DNA of 64,000 nucleotides from Pleionea sp. CnH1-48 (GTDB lineage Bacteria; Pseudomonadota; Gammaproteobacteria; Enterobacterales; Kangiellaceae), in assembly GCF_024124665.1 (NCBI RefSeq), contig NZ_JAMXSB010000004.1:62001-126000 (forward strand), in the 5' to 3' direction. A program made the position numbers and the translations under genes. The stretch's first letter is position 1. Each line of letters begins with the position of its first letter. Below are positions 26,071-35,832 of this stretch, in pieces. The notes beneath the pieces are model-generated. The model did no database searches. It was given only the letters and a program-made list of their open reading frames with translations, and was not told where the DNA came from.

Positions 26071-26514
26071 TTAGTGCAAACCTTCATACATCGCTGTTGC
26101 GCTGGCAGAAGAGAAAGTACCGTTAGAAAGATCAAGTATGTCAGCAGATAAGTTAATGCGTTGGTACCAACTAATAGGTAACATACAAGTTTTAGAAGTC
26201 TGGCTACAACGAGAGTCTGACCAGTAAATACGGAAGTTGGTGCTAGGGCCTCCATCTATTCTAAAAACAGCCGTTGTTGTGCGGTTCCAGCTAGCTGCAA
26301 AACAAAAGCCATTAGAAAAATGATCAAAAGCTGCTGTGTCAACATAACATTTCATGCTAGTTGATGCGTTCAATGTGGTTGCTTCATTGCGATCGTCGGC
26401 AACCAGTTCTGGCATGTTTTTGAAGGAATCATCATTCGCGTTAGCTAAACCAATACTTAAAGTTAAAGTCGCTGCAGTTACAAGAGAAAAAGACTTTCTT
26501 ATTACGTTTTTCAT
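26071..26514 (-). CDS. Small secreted protein of unknown function
   Basis: 147 residues from the ATG at 26514, which has AGGAA seven bases upstream; an ATG six codons earlier overlaps that site. The signal peptide ends near LANAN (about 27). The mature part carries four cysteines, CYVDTAAFDHFSNGFCFAAS and CSQTSKTC, and many beta-strand-like segments (TTAVFRIDGG, NFRIYWSD). Probably a disulfide-bonded extracellular beta-domain. No family recognised. The long upstream region gives room for dedicated regulation. Confidence 0.6.
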   Translation of the reverse strand: MKNVIRKSFSLVTAATLTLSIGLANANDDSFKNMPELVADDRNEATTLNASTSMKCYVDTAAFDHFSNGFCFAASWNRTTTAVFRIDGGPSTNFRIYWSDSRCSQTSKTCMLPISWYQRINLSADILDLSNGTFSSASATAMYEGLH

Positions 26515-26874
26515 TATGTGTTCCTTATACATTGTGTGTGCTCTTTTTCATAAAACCAAATGTTCAATAAGATAAATCCAAAGAGCCTGTGTCTAACTTT
26601 TTTATTGTTGTTTTATCTGTGCACTGATTAAACATCGCCAATGTTAATAAAAAGAAAAATACAAAGTAAATGCTTTGAACATCTCAAGTTTAGAGGTTTT
26701 TTTTAAACGTATATCGAAGTGCGCTAATGTAACTTTTTGCCCCCCTCAAAAATGGATAGTTATATCAGTATGAGACTGATATAAATTTTTATATCTCAAT
26801 TAATAGTTTACAGGTAAACTGTTTATCTCAAGATTGACTATTGTTTTTTACTCACTGGAAAACTCAGAATAAAC
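26515..26874. other. Gene-free AT-rich stretch
   Basis: About 360 bases between divergent starts of the small secreted protein and a GNAT gene. It is strongly AT-rich, with a small inverted repeat ATATCAGTATGAGACTGATAT near 26761 that could be an operator. Nothing else stands out. Confidence 0.5.
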
Positions 26875-27381
26875 ATGACTGATTGGCAAGTAAGAAATTA
26901 TCAAGATGGCGATGAAGCAAAATTGAATGATGTAGCTGTTGCTGCATTTTCTCAGTATCAAAATGACTTTGTTAATTGGTCTGACTTGAAACAACACTTA
27001 CGCTGTTTTGGTGAGCTCGCTTCGACCCATAGTGTTAAAGTCATTGATACACCATCCGGTATTGCCGCTGGTGTGGTTTATGTGTCTGCTGAAGAAAAGA
27101 GAGCGGAGCATTTTCCTGACAATGTGCCGATTGTTAGAATGCTGGTTGTTGATCCGGCGTATCGTGGTAGAGGCTTTGGGCGCACATTGATGCAAGTTTG
27201 TATCGAACAAGCGAAAAGAGACAAAGTACCTGCCATTGCATTACACACCAGTCATATTATGGAAGTGGCGCTATCTATGTATTTACGCATGGGCTTTCAG
27301 CACTATGGTCCTGCTCCAACCAACCGAGGTGTTGAATACGCTGTTTATTTGAAGAAGCTCAACAGTGATGATTCCCTTTAG
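26875..27381 (+). CDS. GNAT-family N-acetyltransferase
   Basis: A 168-residue acetyl-CoA-dependent transferase. The acetyl-CoA loop is VDPAYRGRGFGRTLM (about 92-106: R/Q-x-x-G-x-G/A pattern), preceded by strand VRMLVV. The C-terminal part MYLRMGFQHYG fits the family's last strand-helix. The acceptor is unknown. It precedes purU by 68 bases on the same strand, so they may share a transcript, although no metabolic link is obvious. Confidence 0.85.
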   Translation: MTDWQVRNYQDGDEAKLNDVAVAAFSQYQNDFVNWSDLKQHLRCFGELASTHSVKVIDTPSGIAAGVVYVSAEEKRAEHFPDNVPIVRMLVVDPAYRGRGFGRTLMQVCIEQAKRDKVPAIALHTSHIMEVALSMYLRMGFQHYGPAPTNRGVEYAVYLKKLNSDDSL

Positions 27382-27449
27382 CTATATGCCTATTTGGTAT
27401 CTCGATAAGGGGTGTGTTACTAATAGAGTTTTGCCAGTGTACTGATTTT

Positions 27450-28283
27450 ATGCATCAAATATTATTAACGGAGTGTCCTGATAGTCAGGGGCTTATAAGC
27501 AAAATCACTCATGTGTGTTATCAACATCACCTCAATATTCTTAAAAATAATGAGTTTGTTGACGAAACCACTGGGCGATTTTTTATGCGCACTGAATTTG
27601 AGGGAAAACTTGACGAACCCGCTTTTCTTAGCAAGTTGGATGAAATATTACCCGAAGGTTCAGAACGACGTATTACATCCTTGGAGCGCAAGCGTATTGT
27701 CATTATGGTGACCAAAGAAGCTCACTGTATTGGCGATCTTCTAATGAAGCAATACTTTAACGCGCTAGACGTTGATATTGTTGCTGTTATCAGCAACTAC
27801 GATGTGTTGGAGGATCTCGCAACTAAATTTGGCGTTCCTTACCATCATGTGTGTCACCAAAATCTTTCGCGTGAAGAACACGAGCAACGTATATTGGCTT
27901 TGTTGGCAGAATACGCACCCGACTACATTGTGTTGGCAAAGTACATGCGTATTTTAAGCCCTCAGTTTGTTGAAGCCTATCCCAATCAAATGATCAACAT
28001 TCACCATTCGTTTCTTCCCGCATTTATTGGAGCCAGCCCTTATCAACAGGCCTTTGAAAGAGGCGTCAAGTTTATAGGAGCCACAGCACATTTTGTTAGC
28101 AACGATCTCGACGAGGGTCCAATCATTGCTCAAGATGTGATTAAGGTTGATCACACTTACACTGCGAAGGGGATGGCTCAGGCAGGACGAGAGGTTGAGG
28201 AGTCTGTATTGTTGCATGCCTTGCAACAGGTCCTACAAGAAAAAGTGTTTGTTTTCGGCAATCGAACCGTGGTTTTTCAATAA
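27450..28283 (+). CDS. purU: Formyltetrahydrofolate deformylase
   Basis: Hydrolyses 10-formyl-THF to THF and formate, balancing one-carbon pools and supplying formate for purine synthesis. An N-terminal ACT domain (about 1-75) has CPDSQGLISKITHVCYQHHLNI and NNEFVDETTGRFFMR, nearly as in E. coli PurU. The formyltransferase-type catalytic domain holds KEAHCIGDLLM, YIVLAKYMRIL, NIHHSFLPAFIGASPY (catalytic Asn and His) and LDEGPIIAQDVI (Asp). From ATG 27450 it has 277 residues, close to the family; a GTG 12 codons earlier is less likely. No strong ribosome site precedes either. Confidence 0.93.
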   Translation: MHQILLTECPDSQGLISKITHVCYQHHLNILKNNEFVDETTGRFFMRTEFEGKLDEPAFLSKLDEILPEGSERRITSLERKRIVIMVTKEAHCIGDLLMKQYFNALDVDIVAVISNYDVLEDLATKFGVPYHHVCHQNLSREEHEQRILALLAEYAPDYIVLAKYMRILSPQFVEAYPNQMINIHHSFLPAFIGASPYQQAFERGVKFIGATAHFVSNDLDEGPIIAQDVIKVDHTYTAKGMAQAGREVEESVLLHALQQVLQEKVFVFGNRTVVFQ

Positions 28284-28362
28284 GTTGGTAATAAAGCCTG
28301 GCGGGAACTAAGAGTATCGAAGTCTGTCTCAATATTTATCTTCATATTGAGTGTGATGATCA

Positions 28363-29136
28363 ATGTATCGAATGACCATTTTAGCCAGCGTGCTACTTGT
28401 AGGTATAGGGCTTTATGCAGTGACAAACAATGAAATAACCGAAGAGCAACAATACAAACCTCCGATAGCTAACCGTAAAGATGGGCTTCCCGAAAGTGAT
28501 CGTTCGAATCAGGCTATTGCGAAAAATAAGCCTGCTTTAGAGGCTTTGCTAGCACAGAAAAAGCTCTCGCTAGGAGCTTCCGTTTTTATCAGAGTATTTA
28601 AAGAAGAATCATTACTCGAAGCTTGGGTTGCCAACACCGGTGGAAGCTTTGAGTTATTTAAAACCTATGAGATCTGTACCTTTTCTGGCGATCTAGGTCC
28701 AAAACTGAAAGAGGGCGATCGGCAAAGCCCAGAAGGGTTTTATTTCGTTAAACCAAATCAATTGAATCCATGGAGCCGTTTTCATTTATCCTTCAACCTT
28801 GGTTATCCTAATGCTTATGATCGTTACCATAAGCGTACGGGCAGTGCGTTGATGATCCATGGTAACTGTGTCTCTATTGGTTGTTACGCAATGACGGACC
28901 CTTACATCGAAGAAATTTACACTTTGGTTAACGCGGCCTTAGCCAATGGACAAGGGTTTTTTCGTGTTCACGCGTTTCCGTTTCGAATGACAGAAGAACG
29001 GCTTAATAGAGAAAAGAACCATCAATGGTATTCTTTCTGGAAAAACCTCAAAGAAGGCTACGACTGGTTTGAAGAGAAGGGCACTCCTCCTAATGTGACT
29101 GTGAGCAACGGACGTTATATGTTTGGGGAAAGTTGA
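28363..29136 (+). CDS. L,D-transpeptidase (YkuD fold, YafK-like)
   Basis: 257 residues with an N-terminal signal/anchor (about 3-20) and a catalytic domain in the periplasm. The active-site signature HGNCVSIGCYAM has H166 and catalytic C174. Preceding elements FKTYEICTFSGDLGPKLKEGDRQSPEGFY match the YafK/DpaA branch. Classical members crosslink peptidoglycan or attach lipoprotein; E. coli YafK/DpaA instead removes Braun lipoprotein from peptidoglycan. Which reaction applies cannot be told from sequence. Confidence 0.88.
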   Translation: MYRMTILASVLLVGIGLYAVTNNEITEEQQYKPPIANRKDGLPESDRSNQAIAKNKPALEALLAQKKLSLGASVFIRVFKEESLLEAWVANTGGSFELFKTYEICTFSGDLGPKLKEGDRQSPEGFYFVKPNQLNPWSRFHLSFNLGYPNAYDRYHKRTGSALMIHGNCVSIGCYAMTDPYIEEIYTLVNAALANGQGFFRVHAFPFRMTEERLNREKNHQWYSFWKNLKEGYDWFEEKGTPPNVTVSNGRYMFGES

Positions 29137-29183
29137 GTGCTTTTGAAGCATCAACTAATCCCCCAATTACTTATCAATCAAGA

Positions 29184-30938
29184 TTATTTCTGATGCGCAC
29201 CTTTAGCATACTGAGTAAGATGCACAGGCGTTAGATAAATTGGATAATCATAGCGACCAATTTTACGGGGCAGTTTCTCTTGCTGATTTTCTTTCTGCGT
29301 ATCGGAGTTCAGAGGGTATTGCTTTAACCACTCCTGAAAGCCTGTGCTATGTTTGGATACCATGGCGTTAAGAGCTTGCTGATAGCCTTTATAAAAGTCT
29401 CCTTTCATGGGTTGAGTGAGTTTAACCAGCGTGGGTTGGTCTTGCTCGGCTAAATACCGGATGAGCAGATAGCTCCAATAATAAGTTCTTTCTACGCCGT
29501 CGGGGTATTCGGTATCGACGATGGTTTGAACATCCAAATAATCATTTTGCTCAAGCTTGGTGAGCATTTTCTCAACCCGTGAGTGATGGTTTCCTTTGGC
29601 GATGTATTCTGCGATGCCTTCTGACCACCAGACCATTTGTTTAGGAAAATGTTTAAAGCCACCGTATTTAACAAAACGCCCATCAAGGTAATGAACATAT
29701 TCATGATTTAAGTTCCAGATAACATGCTCTGGCAAAAGCCAACTGGCTTCAAAAGAAAAGAAGGTGGCCTGATTATCAGGATCTGATGGAGTGCCCTCGA
29801 TGTACATGCCACCGTTATCGGTATTAATGTCGAATAATGTTGGGGAATACTTATGATATTGGCTCCAGCGATCAAATATCACTACTCGTAATGACTTATT
29901 ATGATCATTAACCACTGGCTGGCGTTGGGTGTTAAGTAGAGTATGAAAGTGACTCTCTTGTGATGTGAGTTTATTGCAGGCCGACTCTAATTGCTCTTGT
30001 GTTAATGACTCTGCTCGGATAAACAAACTGTCAGAACAAGAGTGCTGGATAGGCAATACACTATCGATATCCGCAGAGGTGCATAACGACTTAAAACTCG
30101 CGTCATTGCAAGCAGAGTGACCACGAAACGTATTCACCAGATAACCGTAGGTAAAACTTTGCTGGCGTTCTTCTCGTGTTAGTTGAGTTTGCTGTTCCAG
30201 TGCCTCAAAAAGCGCATCGTCCAGATGTTTTTGTTGTTCTTCAGCTTGCAGTCGATAGAACTTTGCCAGTGCCCATAAGGTATTGTCCAGCAACCATGAT
30301 TCGTTGAGAGTGAAGGAGTGAGAAGCAACAAAGTTAATGAATAACTGGTTAATGGATTCTTGCTCTTTTAGTAAGGCAGCTTTTAAGTTGGGGCGATCCT
30401 GGCTCTTATCCTTAGCATACTTAGACAGTAGGCCAAAAGCTCTAATCATTTCCCATTGTGCAATGTCTTTGGCTTGAGATGAGGCTGGACTCTTATTGAT
30501 GGCATCAAGCAAACTGATCAGTTTAGGTAGGTGAGCTTCTAGCTTATCCGCCAAGGGTGCTCGAAAATAGTAGCGAAATAGAAGTACGGCAAACATTTGT
30601 TGCTGCTCAAAATCAGCAGCAGAAGTGAGCTGATCAGCAAACAAGGTCATTGCCTGATCGAACTGGCTCCAGTCTTGCTCTGATAGTTCTTTGAGTGGTC
30701 CAAGGTAGCTGTAATCTCTCAAATAGTGAAGCTGTTGCTTGAGTGGATGCTCTTGTCTCTGTTCCAGGGATTTTTTCCACTGACTAACGGCGAGCGAAAA
30801 CTGGCTGCTGGAATAGCCATCGGGAATTTCCAGGTGAGTAACTAAAGAATGAGAGCTTGGTGGCAGTGGGGGTTGGGTTTGGCAAGCTGTTAACAGAGCG
30901 AGGCTGGCCACGAGCATGAGTTTAAAGAAGATATGCAT
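29184..30938 (-). CDS. M9-family collagenase-like lipoprotein
   Basis: 584 residues. A signal peptide with lipobox LLTAC (Cys19) suggests an outer-membrane-anchored lipoprotein. A helical activator-like region (about 40-330) leads to a metalloprotease domain with the zinc motif HEYVH (H412, H416) and a downstream WWSEGIAEYI glutamate ligand, as in vibrio and clostridial collagenases. Two cysteine pairs occur in the middle (CNDASFKSLC and CSDSLF...CNKL). The collagen-binding PKD/PPC domains common in secreted forms are missing, so it may act on peptides at the cell surface. A 16-bp palindrome lies 25 bases upstream. Confidence 0.82.
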   Translation of the reverse strand: MHIFFKLMLVASLALLTACQTQPPLPPSSHSLVTHLEIPDGYSSSQFSLAVSQWKKSLEQRQEHPLKQQLHYLRDYSYLGPLKELSEQDWSQFDQAMTLFADQLTSAADFEQQQMFAVLLFRYYFRAPLADKLEAHLPKLISLLDAINKSPASSQAKDIAQWEMIRAFGLLSKYAKDKSQDRPNLKAALLKEQESINQLFINFVASHSFTLNESWLLDNTLWALAKFYRLQAEEQQKHLDDALFEALEQQTQLTREERQQSFTYGYLVNTFRGHSACNDASFKSLCTSADIDSVLPIQHSCSDSLFIRAESLTQEQLESACNKLTSQESHFHTLLNTQRQPVVNDHNKSLRVVIFDRWSQYHKYSPTLFDINTDNGGMYIEGTPSDPDNQATFFSFEASWLLPEHVIWNLNHEYVHYLDGRFVKYGGFKHFPKQMVWWSEGIAEYIAKGNHHSRVEKMLTKLEQNDYLDVQTIVDTEYPDGVERTYYWSYLLIRYLAEQDQPTLVKLTQPMKGDFYKGYQQALNAMVSKHSTGFQEWLKQYPLNSDTQKENQQEKLPRKIGRYDYPIYLTPVHLTQYAKGAHQK

Positions 30939-30962
30939 AGTCGGTGAATTATCTGAAATTGA

Positions 30963-30978
30963 ATATTGTATACAATAT
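30963..30978. promoter_or_regulatory. 16-bp perfect palindrome upstream of the collagenase gene
   Basis: ATATTGTATACAATAT is a perfect dyad centred 33 bases before the collagenase start. The core TTGTATACAA resembles operators of GntR-type regulators. Position overlapping or just below a promoter suggests repression. Confidence 0.45.
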
Positions 30979-31148
30979 CATGCTTTGCGCTGCTTGCAAA
31001 CTATCTCAAAGTCGCTGGAGTTTGCGCTCTTTTTTTAGCTGAGCCAATAGTCGATCAAAGTTAGACATTGATCGTTGAAGCACAGCTTTAAACTCAGTAT
31101 TATGGCCGACTGGCTTTGATTTTGTTTTATCGTTTAGGGCGTCGTTTT

Positions 31149-34100
31149 ATGTTGAGCAGGCCATTGGCTTTTAAAGGTCCAACGGATCATCTTTCACGTC
31201 ACTTCGACGAGAGTGTGTTGTTTCGAGGGATTTCTTTATTACTGCAAAACCGCTTGTCAGATTGGAAGTACATACCGGATATGCAGTCCGTCGTTGGTAG
31301 CTTCTATCATGGCTCTCAAAGAGTCGAGGCCGCTCTTGGATGGCCACAGCTCCCTGATAATGAAGCCTGTGGTTGCAGCGAAATCGCCTGTGAACATTTG
31401 GCTGCTCTGGCCATTGAATCTAAAACCCGTTTGCATCAGTTACCTTATCCATTGCGTGAAGCCCAGGAGACACAAACCGCCTGGTATTACTTAAAGCAAT
31501 GGTTGAAGCTGCAAAGTCATGATCCTTATCCCAACATGGCTCGCCATCGTCTGGTTTATTTGCTCGATGAATACGAAGGGCGTTGGCGTATTTCGGTGCA
31601 CAAGGCTTATCTGACTAAGGCTGATGATTATCAGCTTAAGGCGACCTTTGATGTTAAGACTATCAACAAAGGCAAGTCGCCCAAATTTGTGAGTCAGGTA
31701 GATCAAACGATACTTAAGACACTACTGACGCATTTGCCAGAGGCCTATCTCAAATCTTCTGAAGTGTTATACCAGTTTCCACTCGAGGATGGCGGCGCAG
31801 AAAAACTTCTGTCTTGGTTGCTAAAGTCAGGGCGTTGTTTTTGGAAATCCTGTTACCATGCCGCGTTGCATTCAACTCAGTCAACGGTAGAGCCAACTAC
31901 CAGTCAAAAGGTTGTTGGCAACTATTATTTAGAGCGTTCACAAAATTTGGTGATTGAGCATATTGAAGCGCTGTCACCGACCGTTGAGTTTTCTTCTTCC
32001 GATCCCGAGGTTGTTGCCTTCTTGGCAATAGAAAGCCATAGCTTGAGTATTAACGACCAACCAATTGAGTTAGATGTTGCTCGAGTTCGGTTTTTAGTGG
32101 AAGGCCAATCCTACTCTTTGCAGAGCTTTATTAACCATCCCGATAGCTTTTCAAATAATACGCTAGAAAGAGTCGCCATGGCCGTTCGGCGTATCGAAAC
32201 GCTGAGTACACTAAAGTCGGCTTACGAAGCACCTGTTTGGTCAAGGTTCGATATCGGTGACCGAGTGTTAGAAGGGGATTTTGGCGTTGTCGCAACGCTG
32301 TTACGAGGATTGCAATTAGAAGGCTGGCAAATCCATTTTGATAGCTCCTACCGACAAAATGCAATGAAGGTAGAGCAGTGGTATGCCAATGTGATCAGCG
32401 ATGACGAAGCCAGCGTTCAAAACTGGTTTGAGCTAGAGCTGGGTGTTCAAGTTGATGGACAGTCTTTTAATTTAATGCCCGATCTGGTGCGGGCTATTCG
32501 CAGCGGCCAGCTGGATTTATCACGTTTGAACGAACTCGATGATCACAGCGACTTTTTATTAACGCTAGAGAATCAACAACGAGTTTTGCTCCCCGTTGAA
32601 CGACTGCGACAGATTTGCTCCACACTGATCGAATTGTTTGAACAGAAACCCTTGTCAGAGCAACAACGTTTGCGCTTGCATCACACTCAGGTTGCCAGGC
32701 TTACTGAGCTTTCTGAGGATGAAGATTCATTCTTATGGCAGGGCGCAACCTGGTTAAAAGAAAAAGCCGACGCCATGGCGAATAGTCAGGGCATTCAAAG
32801 GGTATCGGTTCCAGATAATCTTGCAGCCACTTTGCGTGACTATCAGCAGGATGGCCTCAACTGGCTACAGTTTATTCGCCATCATGGGTTATCAGGCATC
32901 TTGGCCGATGATATGGGATTGGGCAAAACCTTGCAGACGCTCACCCATATTCTGGTAGAAAAAAACAGTGGTCGCATGCAGTCTCCTTGTCTGGTGGTTG
33001 CACCCACCAGTTTGCAGGCCAACTGGCAGGCAGAAGCCAACAAGTTTGCGCCTTCATTAAATATATTGCACTTAGCGGGACACCAACGTTCTCGATGGTA
33101 TCGACAGCTTGAAGAGTTTGATGTGGTGATCACCAGTTACGGTTTGTTGTTACGCGATATTCAAAAAATACGTCAGCAATCTTTTCATCTGGTGGTTCTG
33201 GACGAAGCGCAGGCCATTAAAAACTCGAAAGCGAAAGTAGCCAAAGCAGCTTATGCCTTGAAGGCTGAACATCGCCTGTGCTTAACGGGAACACCCATGG
33301 AAAACCATCTTGGTGAGCTCTGGTCGCTGTTTCACTTTTTGATGCCTGGGTTTTTGGGCGACGAAACGCAATTTCGACGTTTATACCGCCATCCCATTGA
33401 GAAAGAAAATGATCGTCAGCGTCAACAGGCATTGACTCGCCGTATCGGCCCTTTGATGTTACGTCGTACCAAAACCAAAGTGGCGACAGAGTTACCTGCC
33501 AAAACTGAGATCCATGAAACCATCGAGATGGAAGAAACTCAGGCCGATCTTTATGAAGCCATTCGCTTATCCATGGCAGAAGAAGTTCGTAAAGTGATTG
33601 CTAATCAAGGGGCCTCTAGGAATCATCTGATGTTAAGCAACGCATTGCTTAAGTTACGTCAGGTTTGCTGTCACCCCAGTCTGGTTAAATTAGAATCGGC
33701 GCAATCTGTTGCCGAATCTGCCAAAATGAACTGGCTGCAAACCGTCTTACCAGAAATGGTAGAAGAAGGGCGGCGGGTGCTGATTTTTTCTCAGTTTACT
33801 ACCATGCTGGAGCTGATTGGTGACGCACTAAAAAGCTGGAAGATTGATTATCTTCAGTTGACGGGGCAAACTCGTCAACGTGGTAAAGTGGTGGATGCGT
33901 TTCAGGAAGGGCAAGCACCGGTCTTTTTAATCAGTCTTAAGGCCGGAGGTTCGGGCTTAAACTTAACAGCCGCCGATACGGTGATTCACTTTGATCCCTG
34001 GTGGAATCCTGCCGCAGAACAGCAGGCCAGCGACAGGGCTTATCGCATTGGTCAGGACAAGCCTGTGTTTGTCTATAAACTGATCACCAAAGGTACGGTA

Positions 34101-34247
34101 GAAGAACGCATTCAATGGATGCAGCAACACAAGCAAGCCTTAGCCGATACCTTGTATGATGATACCCAGGGCGAATCGCAAGGTATGCAAGCCGATGACT
34201 GGATGGCGTTGTTTGAACCTATTGAAGAAGAGACGGAAGCATTTTAA
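31149..34247 (+). CDS. SWIM zinc-finger SNF2-family DNA helicase/translocase
   Basis: From ATG 31149 (TAGGG nine bases upstream) the protein has 1032 residues. An N-terminal SWIM finger CGCSEIACEH (about 77-86) precedes a long accessory region. The SNF2 motor starts near 575: Walker A GILADDMGLGKT, motif Ia VVAPTSLQANW, DEAQ box VLDEAQAIKNS, motif III LTGTPMENHLGELWSL. The helicase C half holds SLKAGGSGLNLTAADTVIHF and QASDRAYRIGQ. Bacterial members probably move on duplex DNA and help remove proteins or restart transcription or repair; the exact job is unknown. It is not next to restriction or defence genes here. Confidence 0.93.
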   Translation: MLSRPLAFKGPTDHLSRHFDESVLFRGISLLLQNRLSDWKYIPDMQSVVGSFYHGSQRVEAALGWPQLPDNEACGCSEIACEHLAALAIESKTRLHQLPYPLREAQETQTAWYYLKQWLKLQSHDPYPNMARHRLVYLLDEYEGRWRISVHKAYLTKADDYQLKATFDVKTINKGKSPKFVSQVDQTILKTLLTHLPEAYLKSSEVLYQFPLEDGGAEKLLSWLLKSGRCFWKSCYHAALHSTQSTVEPTTSQKVVGNYYLERSQNLVIEHIEALSPTVEFSSSDPEVVAFLAIESHSLSINDQPIELDVARVRFLVEGQSYSLQSFINHPDSFSNNTLERVAMAVRRIETLSTLKSAYEAPVWSRFDIGDRVLEGDFGVVATLLRGLQLEGWQIHFDSSYRQNAMKVEQWYANVISDDEASVQNWFELELGVQVDGQSFNLMPDLVRAIRSGQLDLSRLNELDDHSDFLLTLENQQRVLLPVERLRQICSTLIELFEQKPLSEQQRLRLHHTQVARLTELSEDEDSFLWQGATWLKEKADAMANSQGIQRVSVPDNLAATLRDYQQDGLNWLQFIRHHGLSGILADDMGLGKTLQTLTHILVEKNSGRMQSPCLVVAPTSLQANWQAEANKFAPSLNILHLAGHQRSRWYRQLEEFDVVITSYGLLLRDIQKIRQQSFHLVVLDEAQAIKNSKAKVAKAAYALKAEHRLCLTGTPMENHLGELWSLFHFLMPGFLGDETQFRRLYRHPIEKENDRQRQQALTRRIGPLMLRRTKTKVATELPAKTEIHETIEMEETQADLYEAIRLSMAEEVRKVIANQGASRNHLMLSNALLKLRQVCCHPSLVKLESAQSVAESAKMNWLQTVLPEMVEEGRRVLIFSQFTTMLELIGDALKSWKIDYLQLTGQTRQRGKVVDAFQEGQAPVFLISLKAGGSGLNLTAADTVIHFDPWWNPAAEQQASDRAYRIGQDKPVFVYKLITKGTVEERIQWMQQHKQALADTLYDDTQGESQGMQADDWMALFEPIEEETEAF

Positions 34248-34359
34248 GTTTTCTGAGTGGTTGGTGGAGATAAAACTTCCTGTATCAGTATTAGGGAGAA
34301 GTTTGTAGCAATACAAAAACTTTTGGGTCTTGGAGTTATAACAGAATAAGGAAAAAAGA

Positions 34360-35172
34360 ATGGTTATTCAGAAGCTGGTTTTAGAGAACCCTGGTGGTGC
34401 GGATAAAAAACACTTGAAAGAAGCGGTAGAATCTTTTTTATACGAGCTCGTCAAGAATGGGCAAGTATGGGAGAGCCAATGGGTCTTAGCCTGGGAAGGC
34501 GACACCTTGATGGGATATATAAAGACGCCTGCTGTCGAAGCGGTCATGCCTCAGCATCATTCGCAATCGGTCACGTCATTGCAGCGTGAAGTCGAAGAGA
34601 TTGCCGAGGCTCCGATAAAATGGGTAGAAATCGAGAATCATAATTCCCAAGATGTAGAATGGCATCAAGAAGAATATCTATATCTTTTTACTCATTGCTT
34701 TGATGATTCCTCGCCATTGTGCGCAGGATCAAATGGTAAACCGATCCCTCTTTATTCTTTGGAGTTGGGAAGCAAACTCACTCATGAGCTAGTAAACTGG
34801 ATGACGACCTATAAGACATTGGATTCTCTCTGGCTTAACTCTGGACCGTTAGAGATGGATGCTTACAAACAAATAGCTGGAATAAAAAGTCAGTTTTATA
34901 AAGATACAAAAACATTGCAGTTACAGCTTGAAGACGCTTTATCGAAACCTGTGTTTTATTATCTGTTACGTTACTGGGGGCGAAGCGACAATGAGTTTGA
35001 TAGGCTTTGTCCATCTTGTGGAGGGCAATGGCTTATTGATGAATCGATTGATACTGATTTGTTTTTTAAATTCAATTTTAAATGTGATGACTGTCGTCTG
35101 GTCGCTCATATTGCCGATAGTTACGATGATGAGAGAAAAGCCAGAACCGGTGAATACCAACAAAGAAGCTAG
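34360..35172 (+). CDS. DUF2310-type zinc-ribbon protein
   Basis: 270 residues, cytosolic, no signal peptide. The C-terminal quarter has a zinc ribbon formed by CPSCGGQW (about 222-229) and CDDC (about 245-248), in an arrangement typical of the DUF2310 group. The middle part is acidic and rich in Trp. No enzymatic motif. It starts 113 bases after the helicase gene on the same strand, with a weak AAGGAAAA site, and could be co-transcribed. Function unknown. Confidence 0.72.
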   Translation: MVIQKLVLENPGGADKKHLKEAVESFLYELVKNGQVWESQWVLAWEGDTLMGYIKTPAVEAVMPQHHSQSVTSLQREVEEIAEAPIKWVEIENHNSQDVEWHQEEYLYLFTHCFDDSSPLCAGSNGKPIPLYSLELGSKLTHELVNWMTTYKTLDSLWLNSGPLEMDAYKQIAGIKSQFYKDTKTLQLQLEDALSKPVFYYLLRYWGRSDNEFDRLCPSCGGQWLIDESIDTDLFFKFNFKCDDCRLVAHIADSYDDERKARTGEYQQRS

Positions 35173-35343
35173 TTAATTACTTTGGCGGTTCTCGCTTTTG
35201 TTTAAAAAAGTGGTTCCTGTTTTTAATAAAGTTCCTTTTCGCTAACCTATTGGCCTTCCATTTGAAGTCCTATCTTGATCAAAGATAGATCAAATCTAAC
35301 AGAGCACTGATACCACAAGGGCTACAGCCATTCATTGACAAGG

Positions 35344-35366
35344 TTATCCACAGAATATGTGGATAG
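35344..35366. promoter_or_regulatory. Inverted pair of DnaA-box-like 9-mers
   Basis: TTATCCACA (35344-35352) is a perfect consensus DnaA box. Five bases on, TGTGGATAG (35358-35366) is the complement of CTATCCACA, one mismatch from consensus. The two halves also form an 8-bp stem, TATCCACA/TGTGGATA, with loop GAATA. DnaA binding is possible but untested; one perfect 9-mer per window is not rare by chance. Confidence 0.35.
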
Positions 35367-35643
35367 TTTAATATTTCCGTCATCTGAGTTTTAAGTAACT
35401 GCTAACGCCAAGGCAGTTTTAGCAACGTTGATTAGCAATTAACTTAAAATAAACTCAATTAGATATTGCATATCTTCTCTCAGTCATCTAAGACGTGCTG
35501 GCAATTTGATACTCGCAATCATTTTTATTTATCAGCACATTAGGAGGTAACAAGAATAACCCTCTAACATGATCAAGAACTTTATATTTTTGTTGAAATA
35601 AAATGACAGTGGTTTCAGTTGTTAGAAAATGGCTTCCTATATG

Positions 35644-35810
35644 GAGCCAAGAAAGAAAAGCAAACAAAAGCACAAAACAAGATCGAATCTTACCTGGCAC
35701 ATGCAAGATCAAATATCGACTCAGATTTAAAAGACACACTCAATCCATAAAATCCCAGAACAGCAGCCAGTGAGGTCTAGTTCTTTATCCCGTTATCATC
35801 CAGTCACAAA
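35644..35810 (+). repeat. Dispersed intergenic repeat, copy B (right end missing)
   Basis: Begins GAGCCAAGAAAGAAAAGC, continues with ACAAAACAAGATCGAATCTT, TGGCACATGCAAGATCAAA, ATCGACTCAGAT and CCATAAAATCCCAGAAC. It agrees closely with copy C over the first 115 bases but lacks the hairpin and the GGCGAAACT end. It lies directly before copy C, so this is either a local tandem duplication or a nested insertion. Confidence 0.7.
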
Positions 35811-35832
35811 AGGCATCGCCTGACAACTCAAA

